A stretch of 64,000 bases of DNA from Kaistia granuli DSM 23481 (GCF_000380505.1 NZ_AQYH01000010.1:124001-188000); one strand, 5' to 3'. Shown: positions 50,339 to 59,639, counted from the first letter of the stretch. Notes: generated from the letters alone by a model not told the origin. Numbers and translations: made by a program.

Positions 50339-51943
50339 ATGTCCTTGCGCGGCATTTTCCTGTGCCTCGCCCTGATCGTCCTCGCGGTGTCGTCGGCACC
50401 GCGAGGGGCCATGGCGCATGCCGCGCTGGTGACGAGCGAGCCGGCCGCCGGCAGCGTACTGGCGGCGGCTCCCGATCAGGTCGAATTGGTGTTCAGCGAG
50501 CCGGTGGCGCCGCTGGTCTTCCGCCTGCTTTCGCCCGGTGGCGGCCCGGTCGACCTTCTGGGCGTCTCCGGCGACGGCGCGCGGCTCACCCTGCCGCTGC
50601 CGCCGGATCTGGCGCAGGGGACGCATCTGGTCAGTTGGCGGGTCGTGTCCGAGGATGGCCATCCGATCGGCGGAACGCTGTCTTTCTCGGTCGGCGCTGC
50701 CAGTGCGGCGCCCTCGATCGGAGCGGCTGAAGACAGGCCGCTCGGCGTCACGCTTGGCCTCTGGTTCGCCCGCGTCGGGCTCTATTCGGCGCTGTTTCTC
50801 GGCGTCGGCGGCGTGTTCTTCGTCGCCTGGTCGTCGCGGTCTACGCTCCGCGCCGGCGCGCTGCGCCGGGTTCTGACGAGCCTGCTCGGGCTCGGTGTCG
50901 CATCCGCCCTCGTCGGTCTCGGCTGGCAGGGGCTCGATGCGCTTGGTGTGTCGCTATCCGCGCTGGCGCGGCGCGATGTCTGGGCGACAGGCCTCGAAAC
51001 CAGCTTCGGCCGCACGGCCATCCTCGCGATGATCGGCTCGGGACTCGGGATCCTCGCCTTGCGTGCTGCCTCGCTGCGGACGCTCCGGGCCCTTGCTTCC
51101 GTCGCCATGCTGGCGCCCGGCCTGGCTCTGGCCGCGACCGGTCACGCCTCGGCCACCGAGCCGCAGCTGATGATGCGGCCGCTGGTCTTCTTGCACGCCT
51201 CCGCCATCGCGTGGTGGGCCGGGGCGCTGCTGCCGCTGGCGTTCGCCCTCCCTGCCGATCGCGGCCGCGCGGCGCTGGTGCGCTTTTCCACCCGTGCGCC
51301 GTTCGTGTTCGCCGTCCTGCTTATCTCCGGCGTCGTCATCGCCGTCGTGCAGATGGGCGCGATCGACGCCTTCTGGTCGACCGCCTATGGCCGCGTCCTC
51401 GTGCTGAAACTCGGCGCGGTGGCGCTCGTCCTCGGGCTGGCGGTGCGCAATCGCACCGTGCTGACCCGGCCCGTCCTGCTGGGCGATGGGCGTGCGACGC
51501 GCCGGCTGGTCCGCTCAATCGCGGCCGAACTGGTCCTGGTCGTCGTCGTCTTCGGTCTTGCCGCCTCCTGGCGTTTCACGCCGCCGCCGCGCGCGCTGGC
51601 TCGCGCCTTGCCGCCGATCGAGCTGCATCTCCACGGCGAGAAGGCGATGGCCGAATTCGTGCTGACGCCGCTCGCCTCGGGCGCCGCCACGGTCGATATC
51701 GACCCGCTTGACGCCGATGGCGTGCCCTTCAAGCCCCAGGAAGTCTCGATTTCGCTGGCACCGACCGATGGCGGGATGGAGCCGATCCGCATGGTGGCGC
51801 AACGAGGCGAGGACGGCCGCTGGCGCACCTCGGTGGCCGGGCTTGCCGGCACTGCGGAATGGACGGTCCGGGTCGACCTGCTCATCAGCGATTTCGACAA
51901 GGCGATGCTGGAGGGCAGGATCACGCTTTCCGCATCGCCATAG
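50339..51943 (+). CDS. CopC-CopD fusion copper transport protein
   Basis: A 534-residue fusion. A signal peptide (1-26) leaves histidine 27 (HAALVTSEPA) at the start of a CopC domain (27-125) that ends with the copper-site EDGHPIGGTLSFSV. A CopD membrane domain of about eight helices covers 145-420 and includes conserved histidines (ATGHASATEP, LHASAIAWWAGALLP). A periplasmic YtkA/FixH-like domain follows (about 430-530). It likely carries copper across the inner membrane. It is translationally close to YcnI. Confidence 0.9.
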   Translation: MSLRGIFLCLALIVLAVSSAPRGAMAHAALVTSEPAAGSVLAAAPDQVELVFSEPVAPLVFRLLSPGGGPVDLLGVSGDGARLTLPLPPDLAQGTHLVSWRVVSEDGHPIGGTLSFSVGAASAAPSIGAAEDRPLGVTLGLWFARVGLYSALFLGVGGVFFVAWSSRSTLRAGALRRVLTSLLGLGVASALVGLGWQGLDALGVSLSALARRDVWATGLETSFGRTAILAMIGSGLGILALRAASLRTLRALASVAMLAPGLALAATGHASATEPQLMMRPLVFLHASAIAWWAGALLPLAFALPADRGRAALVRFSTRAPFVFAVLLISGVVIAVVQMGAIDAFWSTAYGRVLVLKLGAVALVLGLAVRNRTVLTRPVLLGDGRATRRLVRSIAAELVLVVVVFGLAASWRFTPPPRALARALPPIELHLHGEKAMAEFVLTPLASGAATVDIDPLDADGVPFKPQEVSISLAPTDGGMEPIRMVAQRGEDGRWRTSVAGLAGTAEWTVRVDLLISDFDKAMLEGRITLSASP

Positions 51944-51980
51944 GCATCTAGCGCAAGTCTGAGTTGCCTACCTCATTTCC

Positions 51981-51996
51981 TGATGATATTTCATCA
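51981..51996. promoter_or_regulatory. Palindromic operator candidate TGATGA-TATT-TCATCA
   Basis: A perfect 6-4-6 inverted repeat lies 18 bp before the GTG of the LacI-type gene, just ahead of its GGGAGG ribosome-binding site. The position fits autoregulation by the LacI protein, whose family binds 14-18 bp palindromes. AT-rich sequence is rare in this genome, which makes the site stand out. Confidence 0.5.
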
Positions 51997-52013
51997 CCCG
52001 GGAGGAATTCCTC

Positions 52014-53039
52014 GTGGGCAAGACGACGCTGCAAGACGTCGCCCGGGAGGCTGGCGTCAGTCTCGCGACGGTCGATCGCGTGCTGAATGGTAGAGCCGGC
52101 GTCCATGCGCGAACGGTTGAAAAGGTGCAGACCGCGGTCGATCGGCTGAATTATCAGCCGGATCGGATGGCGTCGCGCCTGGCGCGTGGCCGTGACTACC
52201 GGTTCGAGATCCTCCTTCCCAGCGGCACGAACGAGTTCATGCGCGTGCTGGAAACGGAGTTTCGCGCCACCGCCGAACGCTATGTGCATGAGCGGGTGCT
52301 GCTGAACATCACCCAGGTCGATGTCTTCGACGGCGAGGCGCTGGCGACCGCGCTGGAAAAACTGCCCTCCGACATCGACGGCCTCGCTGTGGTGGCTCTC
52401 GACCATCCGGCCGTGGCCGAGGCGATCAACACCATCGCCGATCAGGGCGTCGCCGTCGTGACGCTGGTCTCGGACCTGCCGGGCACGCGGCGCGCTCATT
52501 TCGTCGGCATCGACAATTCGGCCGCCGGCCGGACGGCGGCGAGCCTGCTGGGGCGCTTCCTCGGCCAGCGCCACGGCAAGGTCGGGCTGATTGCCGGATC
52601 GCTGGCGCTGCGCGATCACATCGAGCGGCAATACGGGTTCGAGCAGATCATCGCCCGCGAATACCCGAACCTCGAAGTGCTGCCGGTGCGCGAAGGGCGC
52701 GACGAAGACGAGCGCGTGCGGCTGGCAGCCGAGGGGCTGCTGGCCGAGCATGACGATCTCGTCGGCATCTACAATGTCGGCGGCGGCACGCCGGGCATCG
52801 TCGCGGCGCTGGAGAATTCCGGGCGCACGCGCGACATCGTCTTCGTCGGGCATGAGCTGACGGCCTTCAACCGGCGCCATCTGATCCGCGGCCCCATCGA
52901 CGCGATCATCAACCAGGATCCCGGCCACATGGCGCGCAGCACCGCGCGCATCCTCCTCGCCATGCGCGAGGGCATGGAGATCGTTCCCGGCCAGGAGCGT
53001 ATCAAGATCGACATTTTCATTCGGGACAATGTGCCCTGA
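52014..53039 (+). CDS. LacI family transcriptional regulator
   Basis: A 341-residue LacI-type repressor. The helix-turn-helix is LQDVAREAGVSLATVDRVLN (residues 6-25) with hinge helix DRMASRLARG. The ligand domain is a periplasmic-binding-protein fold. The family is used for sugar and polyol operons. The GTG start at 52014 has GGGAGG upstream. It is first in line before the isomerase gene, so it probably senses the substrate of the following operon. The effector is unknown. Confidence 0.92.
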   Translation: MGKTTLQDVAREAGVSLATVDRVLNGRAGVHARTVEKVQTAVDRLNYQPDRMASRLARGRDYRFEILLPSGTNEFMRVLETEFRATAERYVHERVLLNITQVDVFDGEALATALEKLPSDIDGLAVVALDHPAVAEAINTIADQGVAVVTLVSDLPGTRRAHFVGIDNSAAGRTAASLLGRFLGQRHGKVGLIAGSLALRDHIERQYGFEQIIAREYPNLEVLPVREGRDEDERVRLAAEGLLAEHDDLVGIYNVGGGTPGIVAALENSGRTRDIVFVGHELTAFNRRHLIRGPIDAIINQDPGHMARSTARILLAMREGMEIVPGQERIKIDIFIRDNVP

Positions 53040-53123
53040 CGGGCGTCGTTCCGGCCTTCAACGACCTAGCCTCAACCGACCGAGGGCGTCAGCCCGAGAC
53101 GACAGATCCGAAGGAGACTTTCA

Positions 53124-54179
53124 ATGAAGACGATCAAGGGGCCGGCCATTTTCCTGGCGCAGTTCGCTGGTGATGCCGCTCCGTTCAATTCGTTCGACGC
53201 GATCTGCGGCTGGGTCTCCTCGCTCGGCTACAAAGGCATCCAGATCCCGACCTGGGACAGCCGGCTGATCGATCTCAACAAGGCTTCGGAATCCAAGGAT
53301 TACTGCGACGAGCTGGCCGGCACCGCCGCCAAGCACGGCCTCGAGATCACCGAGCTCGCCTCGCACATCATCGGCCAGCTGGTCGCCGTGCACCCCGTCT
53401 ATGACGAACTGATGGACGGCTTCACCATTCCCGCCATGCGGGGCAATCCGAAGGCGCGCCAGGAATGGGCCGTCGATCATCTGAAGCGTTGCGCCAAGGC
53501 TTCGAAGAATCTCGGCCTCAAGGCGCATCCGACCTTCTCGGGCGCGCTGGCCTGGCCGTTCCTCTATCCGTTCCCGCAGCGCCCGGCCGGCCTGGTCGAG
53601 GAGGCGTTCGCCGAGCTCGGCCGTCGCTGGACCCCGATCCTGGACGTGTTCGAGGAGAACGGCGTCGACGTCGCCTACGAGATCCATCCGGGCGAGGACC
53701 TGCATGACGGCATCACCTACGAGATGTTCCTCGACGAGGTGAAGAACCATCCGCGCGCCAACCTGCTCTACGATCCCTCGCACTTCGTGCTGCAGCAGCT
53801 CGATTATCTCGACTACATCGACATCTATCACGAGCGCATCAAGGCGTTTCACGTCAAGGACGCCGAGTTCAACCCGACTGGCCGCCAGGGCGTCTATTCG
53901 GGCTATCAGAGCTGGGTCAACCGCGCCGGCCGCTTCCGCTCGCTCGGCGACGGCCAGGTCGATTTCGGCGCCATCTTCTCCAAGCTCACCGCCTATGACT
54001 TCGACAGCTGGGCCGTGCTCGAGTGGGAATGCGCGCTGAAGCATCCGGAGGACGGTGCGCGCGAGGGTGCCGAGTTCATCAAACACCACATCATCCGCGT
54101 CACCGAGCACGCCTTCGACGATTTCGCCGGTTCCGGCACCGACGAGGCGGCCAACCGCCGCATTCTCGGCATCGCCTAA
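53124..54179 (+). CDS. Sugar phosphate isomerase/epimerase-like TIM-barrel protein
   Basis: A 351-residue xylose-isomerase-like TIM barrel (AP_endonuc_2). Candidate metal ligands are the glutamate in AYEIHPGED, the aspartate/histidine in LLYDPSHF, the histidine in AFHVKDAEF and the glutamate in AVLEWECA. Members of this family isomerise or cleave sugars and keto-sugars. Next to a Gfo/Idh/MocA dehydrogenase it may act on a 3-keto or inosose intermediate. AAGGAGAC precedes the ATG at 53124. Substrate unknown. Confidence 0.88.
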   Translation: MKTIKGPAIFLAQFAGDAAPFNSFDAICGWVSSLGYKGIQIPTWDSRLIDLNKASESKDYCDELAGTAAKHGLEITELASHIIGQLVAVHPVYDELMDGFTIPAMRGNPKARQEWAVDHLKRCAKASKNLGLKAHPTFSGALAWPFLYPFPQRPAGLVEEAFAELGRRWTPILDVFEENGVDVAYEIHPGEDLHDGITYEMFLDEVKNHPRANLLYDPSHFVLQQLDYLDYIDIYHERIKAFHVKDAEFNPTGRQGVYSGYQSWVNRAGRFRSLGDGQVDFGAIFSKLTAYDFDSWAVLEWECALKHPEDGAREGAEFIKHHIIRVTEHAFDDFAGSGTDEAANRRILGIA

Positions 54180-54211
54180 CTCGGCAACGCAATCAGGATC
54201 GGGAGACCACC

Positions 54212-55390
54212 ATGGCAATCGGAGCCAGCAAGGAAGAAACAGCCAGCCGTCGCATCCGGCTCGGCATGGTCGGCGGCGGGCAGGGGGCCTTTATCGGCGC
54301 GGTGCACCGGATCGCGGCCCGCATGGACGACCAGTACGAGCTGGTCGCCGGTGCGCTGTCGTCGGATCCGGCCCGCGCCAAGGCGTCGGGCAAGGATCTC
54401 GGCATCGCCGACGACCGCGCCTACACGTCGTTCGAGGAGATGGCCAAGGCCGAGGCAGCCCGTCCCGACGGCATCGAGGCGGTGGCGATCGTCACGCCGA
54501 ACCACATGCACGCCCCGGCTGCCAAGGCGTTCCTCAACGCCGGCATCCATGTCATCTGCGACAAGCCGATGACGCTGACGGTCGAGGAATCGAAGGAACT
54601 GGTCGATCTGGTGAAGTCGTCGGGCAAGATCTTCGCCCTGACCCACAACTACACCGGCTATCCGATGATCCGGCAGGCGCGCGCCATGGTCGCCGCCGGT
54701 GAGCTCGGCGAGATCCGGCTGGTGCAGGCCGAGTACCCGCAGGATTGGCTGACCGAGAAGGCCGAGGCCTCCGGCACCAACAAGCAGGCCGAGTGGCGCA
54801 CCGATCCGAAACGGACCGGCGCCGGCGGCTGCATCGGCGATATCGGCACCCATGCCTACAACCTCGCCTGCTATGTTTCCGGACTGGAGCTCGATCAGCT
54901 GCTGGCGCAGCTTTCGACCTTCGTCGAGGGCCGCCTCGTCGATGACGACGTGCAGATCCTTCTGAAGTGGAAGGGCGGAGCCAAGGGCATGCTCTGGGCG
55001 AGCCAGGTTGCCGTCGGCAACGAAAACGGCCTCAAGCTGCGCATCTACGGCACCAAGGGCGGCCTTGAATGGACGCAGGCGGACCCGAACTATCTCTGGT
55101 TCACCAAGTTCGGTGAGCCGAAGCAGCTTCTGACCCGCAACGGCGCCGGCGCCTGGCCGGAAGGCACGCGCGTCAGTCGCGTGCCGGGCGGCCATCCGGA
55201 GGGCTATCTGGAAGGCTTCGCCAATATCTACACCGAGGCGGCTCGCGCCATCCGCGCGGCCCGCGACGGCAGCCAGGTGGATCCGGCCGTGAACTATCCG
55301 ACGGTCGAGGACGGCCTGATCGGCATGCAGTTCATCGAAGCCGCCGTCGCATCGTCGAAGGCCGGCAACGTCTGGACCAAGGTCGGCTGA
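54212..55390 (+). CDS. Gfo/Idh/MocA family oxidoreductase
   Basis: A 392-residue NAD(P)-dependent sugar/polyol dehydrogenase. The Rossmann motif is LGMVGGGQGAFIG (about 17-29). The catalytic EKP-type motif appears as CDKPMTLTVEES. The metal-free active-site histidine pair is in GDIGTHAYNLA. It probably oxidises the substrate at a ring hydroxyl. GGGAG precedes the ATG at 54212. The stop overlaps the next upstream start (TGATG). Confidence 0.92.
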   Translation: MAIGASKEETASRRIRLGMVGGGQGAFIGAVHRIAARMDDQYELVAGALSSDPARAKASGKDLGIADDRAYTSFEEMAKAEAARPDGIEAVAIVTPNHMHAPAAKAFLNAGIHVICDKPMTLTVEESKELVDLVKSSGKIFALTHNYTGYPMIRQARAMVAAGELGEIRLVQAEYPQDWLTEKAEASGTNKQAEWRTDPKRTGAGGCIGDIGTHAYNLACYVSGLELDQLLAQLSTFVEGRLVDDDVQILLKWKGGAKGMLWASQVAVGNENGLKLRIYGTKGGLEWTQADPNYLWFTKFGEPKQLLTRNGAGAWPEGTRVSRVPGGHPEGYLEGFANIYTEAARAIRAARDGSQVDPAVNYPTVEDGLIGMQFIEAAVASSKAGNVWTKVG

Positions 55391-55413
55391 TGTCGAACCC
55401 CGAGAGGAGAGAC

Positions 55414-56946
55414 ATGGTGACGTCCGCGAAGCCGGCTCTTCTCGAGGCGGTGGGCATCTCGAAGTCGTTCGGGCCCGTCGAGGTATTGGGGGACATCAAC
55501 CTGTCCCTCGTGCCCGGCGAGGTCCACGCCATCATCGGCGAGAACGGCGCCGGAAAATCCACCCTGATGAAGATCCTCGCCGGCCATCTGCCGCCGACGA
55601 AGGGGGAACTGAGAATGGACGGGCAGCCGGTCGTCATGGCCGGCCCCGTCGACGCCGAGCATCGTGGCATCGTCCTGGTGCATCAGGAAATCCTGCTCGC
55701 GCCTGATCTGACCGTGGCGCAGAACATCTATCTCGGCCGCGAGATTCGCAAGGGACTGACGCTCGACGACAAGGCGATGAACAAAGGCGCTGCGGAAGCC
55801 GTGCGCGCGCTCGGCATCGACATCGATCCGACGACCGTCGTCGGCAGGCTTTCGATCGCCCGGCGCCAGCTGGTGCAGATCGCCCGCGCGCTGCTGGTGC
55901 CGCACCGGGTCGTCATCTTCGACGAGCCGACCGCCTCGCTGACGCTGACCGAGACCGACGCGCTGCTGCGCGTCATCCTCGACATCAAGAAGAAGGGCGC
56001 CGCCGTCCTCTACATCTCGCACCGCCTGCCGGAGGTGAAGGAGATCGCCGACCGCGTCACGGTGCTGCGCGACGGCAAGCTGATCACCACCCGTCCGGCC
56101 GAAGGGCTGGAAGCGGTCGACATGGCGCGTCTGATGGTCGGCCGCGACGTCGCCAAGCTCTATCCCGACCGCGTCGCCACGACGGCGCCGGACTTTGCGT
56201 TGGAAGTCGAGAGCATGAATGTGCCCGGCTATGCGCAGGACGCCTCGTTCAAGCTGCGGCAGGGCGAGATTCTCGGCTTCGCCGGGCTGGTCGGTGCCGG
56301 CCGCACGGAATTGCTCGAAGGCGCGGTCGGCCTCCGCCCGGCGCATGGCAAGGTCAAGCTGAACGGCAAGCCGGTGAATTTCGTTACGGTCCGCGACAGC
56401 ATGCGCGCCGGCATCGTCTATCTGAGCGAGGACCGGAAGGGGAAGGGCCTGCTGCTCGCCCAGAACCTCGGCATCAACCTGACGCTCGCCGCCCTTGGCC
56501 AGTTCCTGCGCGGCATGTTGATCGATCGCCGCAAGGAAGCGAAGGCGCTCGATGGCGCGATCACGGAATTCGACATCCGCACGCGCAACAAGGATCTGCT
56601 CGCCGGACAGCTTTCCGGCGGCAACCAGCAGAAGCTGCTGCTCGCCAAGATGATGCTGCTCGACCCGAAGATCGTCATCATCGACGAGCCGACGCGCGGC
56701 ATCGACATCGGCACCAAGGAACAGATCTACAAATTCATCGCGGAGCTCGCGCAGAGCGGAAAATCGGTCATCGTCATCTCGTCCGAGATGCAGGAAGTGA
56801 TCGGCATCTGCGACCGCATCCTCGTCATGCGCAACGGGCGCATCGTCGGCGAGGTGGCGGGCGAGCGCATGACCGAGGACGAAATCGTCGTGCTTGCAAC
56901 GGGTGTGACATCGAGGGAGGCCGCCTCGATGGCGGAACACGCATGA
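55414..56946 (+). CDS. Sugar ABC transporter ATP-binding protein (RbsA/MglA type)
   Basis: A 510-residue double ATPase. The first domain has Walker A IGENGAGKST (41-50), Q-loop HQE (90-92), signature LSIARRQ and Walker B VIFDEPT (D170/E171). The second has a degenerate Walker A (GLVGAGRTELLEG) with LSGGNQQK and IIDEPTRGID, typical of monosaccharide ABC ATPases. GAGAGGAGAGAC before 55414 decides this start; an in-frame ATG at 55390 is weaker. It energises import with the next two genes. Confidence 0.93.
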   Translation: MVTSAKPALLEAVGISKSFGPVEVLGDINLSLVPGEVHAIIGENGAGKSTLMKILAGHLPPTKGELRMDGQPVVMAGPVDAEHRGIVLVHQEILLAPDLTVAQNIYLGREIRKGLTLDDKAMNKGAAEAVRALGIDIDPTTVVGRLSIARRQLVQIARALLVPHRVVIFDEPTASLTLTETDALLRVILDIKKKGAAVLYISHRLPEVKEIADRVTVLRDGKLITTRPAEGLEAVDMARLMVGRDVAKLYPDRVATTAPDFALEVESMNVPGYAQDASFKLRQGEILGFAGLVGAGRTELLEGAVGLRPAHGKVKLNGKPVNFVTVRDSMRAGIVYLSEDRKGKGLLLAQNLGINLTLAALGQFLRGMLIDRRKEAKALDGAITEFDIRTRNKDLLAGQLSGGNQQKLLLAKMMLLDPKIVIIDEPTRGIDIGTKEQIYKFIAELAQSGKSVIVISSEMQEVIGICDRILVMRNGRIVGEVAGERMTEDEIVVLATGVTSREAASMAEHA

Positions 56947-57947
56947 CCGATACCACGGCCACCAAATCCGCCGCCCGCCGATCGCTCGGCGATATTGATC
57001 TGCGTGCCGTCGCGCCCTTCGTGGCGCTGGCCTTCCTTCTGGTGCTGGGCGCGCTGGTGAACCCGAACTTCCTCGGCGTCGACAATCTGCTCAACGTTCT
57101 GACGCGCAGCGCCTTCATCGCCATCATCGCGGTCGGCGCCACCTTCGTCATCTCGGCCGGCGGCCTCGACCTGTCGGTCGGCGCGATGTCGGCCTTCGTC
57201 GCCGGCGTCATGATCCTGTTCATGAATACCGGCGTCATCGGCGGCGATATCGCCATGCTGGCGGTTGCGATGCTACTGGCGGTCGGAGTCGGCGCGCTGT
57301 GCGGCCTCGCCAACGGCGCCATCACCACGGTCGGAAGGATCGAGCCCTTCATCGTCACGCTCGGCACGATGGGCATCTTCCGCGCGCTGACGATCTACCT
57401 CGCCGAGGGCGGCTCGATCGCCATGAAGGCGCCGGATCTGCGCGCCGCGTACCGGCCGATCTATTTCGGCAGTGTGTTCGGCGTGCCGATCCCGATCCTC
57501 GTCATCCTCGCAGTGGCGCTGATCGGCGCCTTCCTGCTCTACCGCACCGCCTTCGGCCGCCACGTCATCGCCGTCGGTTCCAACGAGGATGTGGCGCGTT
57601 ATTCCGGTATCCCGGTCAACCGGGTGCGGACGCTCACCTATGTCATCCAGGGTGTCTGCGTCGCCATCGCGGTCCTCGTCTACGTGCCGCGGCTGGGCGC
57701 CGCCACGCCGACGACGGGCCTGCTCTGGGAACTGCAGGCGATCACCGCGGTCGTCATCGGCGGCACCGCGCTCAAGGGCGGCGTCGGCCGGATCTGGGGC
57801 ACGATCTGCGGCGCCCTCATTCTCGAAGTGGTCGGCAACATCATGGTGCTGTCCAACTTCGTCAGCGAATACCTCATCGGAGCCGTTCAGGGCGCGATCA
57901 TCATCATCGCGATGCTGGTCCAGCGCTCGCTCGTTCGGAAGCGTTGA
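56943..57947 (+). CDS. Sugar ABC transporter permease (RbsC type)
   Basis: A 334-residue RbsC/BPD_transp_2 permease with about ten helices. The family segments SAGGLDLSVGAMSAFV, NGAITTVGRIEPFIVTLGT and GTALKGGVGRIWGT are present. It forms the inner-membrane channel for the periplasmic sugar delivered by the binding protein. It overlaps the ATPase gene (ATGA). Confidence 0.94.
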   Translation: MTDTTATKSAARRSLGDIDLRAVAPFVALAFLLVLGALVNPNFLGVDNLLNVLTRSAFIAIIAVGATFVISAGGLDLSVGAMSAFVAGVMILFMNTGVIGGDIAMLAVAMLLAVGVGALCGLANGAITTVGRIEPFIVTLGTMGIFRALTIYLAEGGSIAMKAPDLRAAYRPIYFGSVFGVPIPILVILAVALIGAFLLYRTAFGRHVIAVGSNEDVARYSGIPVNRVRTLTYVIQGVCVAIAVLVYVPRLGAATPTTGLLWELQAITAVVIGGTALKGGVGRIWGTICGALILEVVGNIMVLSNFVSEYLIGAVQGAIIIIAMLVQRSLVRKR

Positions 57948-58003
57948 GGCGGAAAGGGAGGAGTTAATCCTCCGGGTTGCACTGGTTCAAAAGGGAGAGA
58001 GAA

Positions 58004-58948
58004 ATGCGGAAACTTCTACTCGGATCGGTCGCGGCGGGCCTGATGCTCGTCGCCGGCCTCGCCCAGGCGCAGGAAACGAAGACCATCGCTGTCTCCATTC
58101 CGGCGGCCGACCATGGCTGGACCGGCGGCGTCGTCTACCACGCCCAGGAGCAGGCCAAGCGCCTCGAGCAGCGCTATCCGGGCCTCAAGGTCATCGTCAA
58201 GACGTCGCCGGACGGCGCGTCGCAGGCCAACGCCCTGCAGGACCTGACCACGCAGGGCATCGACGCGCTGGTCACCCTGCCGCACAATTCCGACGAGCTG
58301 ACCGACCCGATCCGTCAGGTCAAGGAAAAGGGCGTGTTCATCACGGTCGTCGACCGTGCGCTGACCGATAACTCCGTCGCCGACCTCTATGTCGCCGGCA
58401 ACAACCCGGCGCTCGGCCGCGTCGCCGGCGAGTACATCAAGGAAAAACTGAACGGCAAGGGTAACGTCGTCGTCATCCGCGGCCTGCCGATCGTCATCGA
58501 CGAAGAGCGCAACAAGGGCTTCGACGAGGGCATCGCCGGCAGCGAGATCAAGGTTCTCGATCGCCAGTTCGGCAATTGGAGCCGCGACGACGCGTTCAAG
58601 GTCATGCAGGACTACCTGGCCAAGTTCCCGCAGATCGACGCGGTCTGGACCCAGGACGACGACATGGCCGTCGGCGTCCTCGAAGCCATCAGCCAGGCCA
58701 AGCGCGAGGACATCCAGTTCGTCATCGCCGGCGCCGGCATGAAGGACATGATCAAGAAGGTCATGGACGGCGACAAGATGATCCCGGTCGACATCCTCTA
58801 TCCGCCTGCGATGGTCGCCGTCGCGATGGATCTGACGGCCGCCGGTCTCTACGACCACCTGCCGGTCCGCGGCAACTACATCCTCGACGCCACGCTGGTG
58901 ACGAAGGAAAACGCCAAGGATTTCTACTACCCCGACTCGCCGTTCTGA
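58004..58948 (+). CDS. Sugar ABC transporter substrate-binding protein
   Basis: A 314-residue periplasmic binding protein of the RbsB type (peripla_BP_4). The signal peptide is MRKLLLGSVAAGLMLVAG to AQA (1-23). The mature part reads TIAVSIPAADHGWTGGVVYH, with VDRALTDNSVADLYVAGNNP in the hinge region. No lipobox. ATG at 58004 follows GGGAGAGAG. Ligand class is a monosaccharide, inositol or related polyol; not resolved. Gene is last in the operon, then a terminator. Confidence 0.93.
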   Translation: MRKLLLGSVAAGLMLVAGLAQAQETKTIAVSIPAADHGWTGGVVYHAQEQAKRLEQRYPGLKVIVKTSPDGASQANALQDLTTQGIDALVTLPHNSDELTDPIRQVKEKGVFITVVDRALTDNSVADLYVAGNNPALGRVAGEYIKEKLNGKGNVVVIRGLPIVIDEERNKGFDEGIAGSEIKVLDRQFGNWSRDDAFKVMQDYLAKFPQIDAVWTQDDDMAVGVLEAISQAKREDIQFVIAGAGMKDMIKKVMDGDKMIPVDILYPPAMVAVAMDLTAAGLYDHLPVRGNYILDATLVTKENAKDFYYPDSPF

Positions 58949-58974
58949 TCGGATCGGTTCGTCCGGACGTTCTG

Positions 58975-59006
58975 GCCCTCTCCCGCGCCGCGGGGGAGGG
59001 CTTTTT
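58975..59006 (+). terminator. Intrinsic terminator of the sugar operon
   Basis: A 13-bp arm GCCCTCTCCCGCG pairs with CGCGGGGGAGGGC (one wobble), followed by TTTTT. It lies 26 bp after the binding-protein stop. Confidence 0.88.
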
Positions 59007-59036
59007 GTTGGGTTGACGGGCCTATCACCCAACCTC

Positions 59037-59137
59037 CCCGTCATCCCGACCCGGGATCCATCCAGCCGCGACATGGGGAAGCTCGCGCTGCCAGCACTTC
59101 GGCCGCTTGGATCCCCGTCTTCTCGGGGACGACGGCC
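59037..59137. repeat. Dispersed palindromic element, family A, copy 6
   Basis: Starts CCCGTCATCCCGACCCGGG with GGATCCATCCAGC after it and ends CTCGGGGACGACGGCC. It lies between the sugar operon terminator and the Lrp gene, outside the GTA cluster. Confidence 0.75.
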
Positions 59138-59186
59138 TGAGGGGCGGGAGATGACGGAGGTTTGTCTGCCAATGTCGGCCCCCCGC

Positions 59187-59639
59187 CTAAAGCGGCAGCA
59201 GATCCGTGTTCTTGACCTCTTCCATCACGGCGTAGGTGTGCGTCTCGCGCACGCCGGGGAGCGACAGCAGGCTGTTGGATAAGAAGGCGCGGTAGGCGTT
59301 CATGTCGCTGACGCGTGCCTTGATCAGATAGTCGAAGCCGCCCGCCACCATGTGGCACTCCATCACCTCCGATGCGCGGCGGACGGCGATCGCGAAATGC
59401 TCGAAAACGTCAGGCGTCGTGCGGTCGAGCTTCACTTCCACGAACACCAGCAGGCCGAGGTCCAGCTTCTCCGCCGAAAGCCGCGCGTGATAGCCCTCTA
59501 TATAGCCCTCGCGGGTCAGGCGCTTGACGCGGTCGGCTGTCGCGGTCGGTGACAAATTGACCTTGGCGGCGAGCTCCAGCGTGGTGATGCGGCCATCCGC
59601 CTGCAGGGCCTTCAGGATGGCGCGGTCGATGCGGTCCAT
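59187..59639 (-). CDS. Lrp/AsnC family regulator (PutR-like)
   Basis: A 150-residue Lrp/AsnC protein. The helix-turn-helix is TLELAAKVNLSPTATADRVK (about 19-38) and the ligand-sensing RAM domain covers about 65-145. Start at 59639. It lies near putA, and Lrp-type PutR is the usual proline-responsive activator of putA in alphaproteobacteria, so PutR is the likely identity. An alpha/beta hydrolase gene lies between them in the same direction as this regulator. Confidence 0.85.
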   Translation of the reverse strand: MDRIDRAILKALQADGRITTLELAAKVNLSPTATADRVKRLTREGYIEGYHARLSAEKLDLGLLVFVEVKLDRTTPDVFEHFAIAVRRASEVMECHMVAGGFDYLIKARVSDMNAYRAFLSNSLLSLPGVRETHTYAVMEEVKNTDLLPL

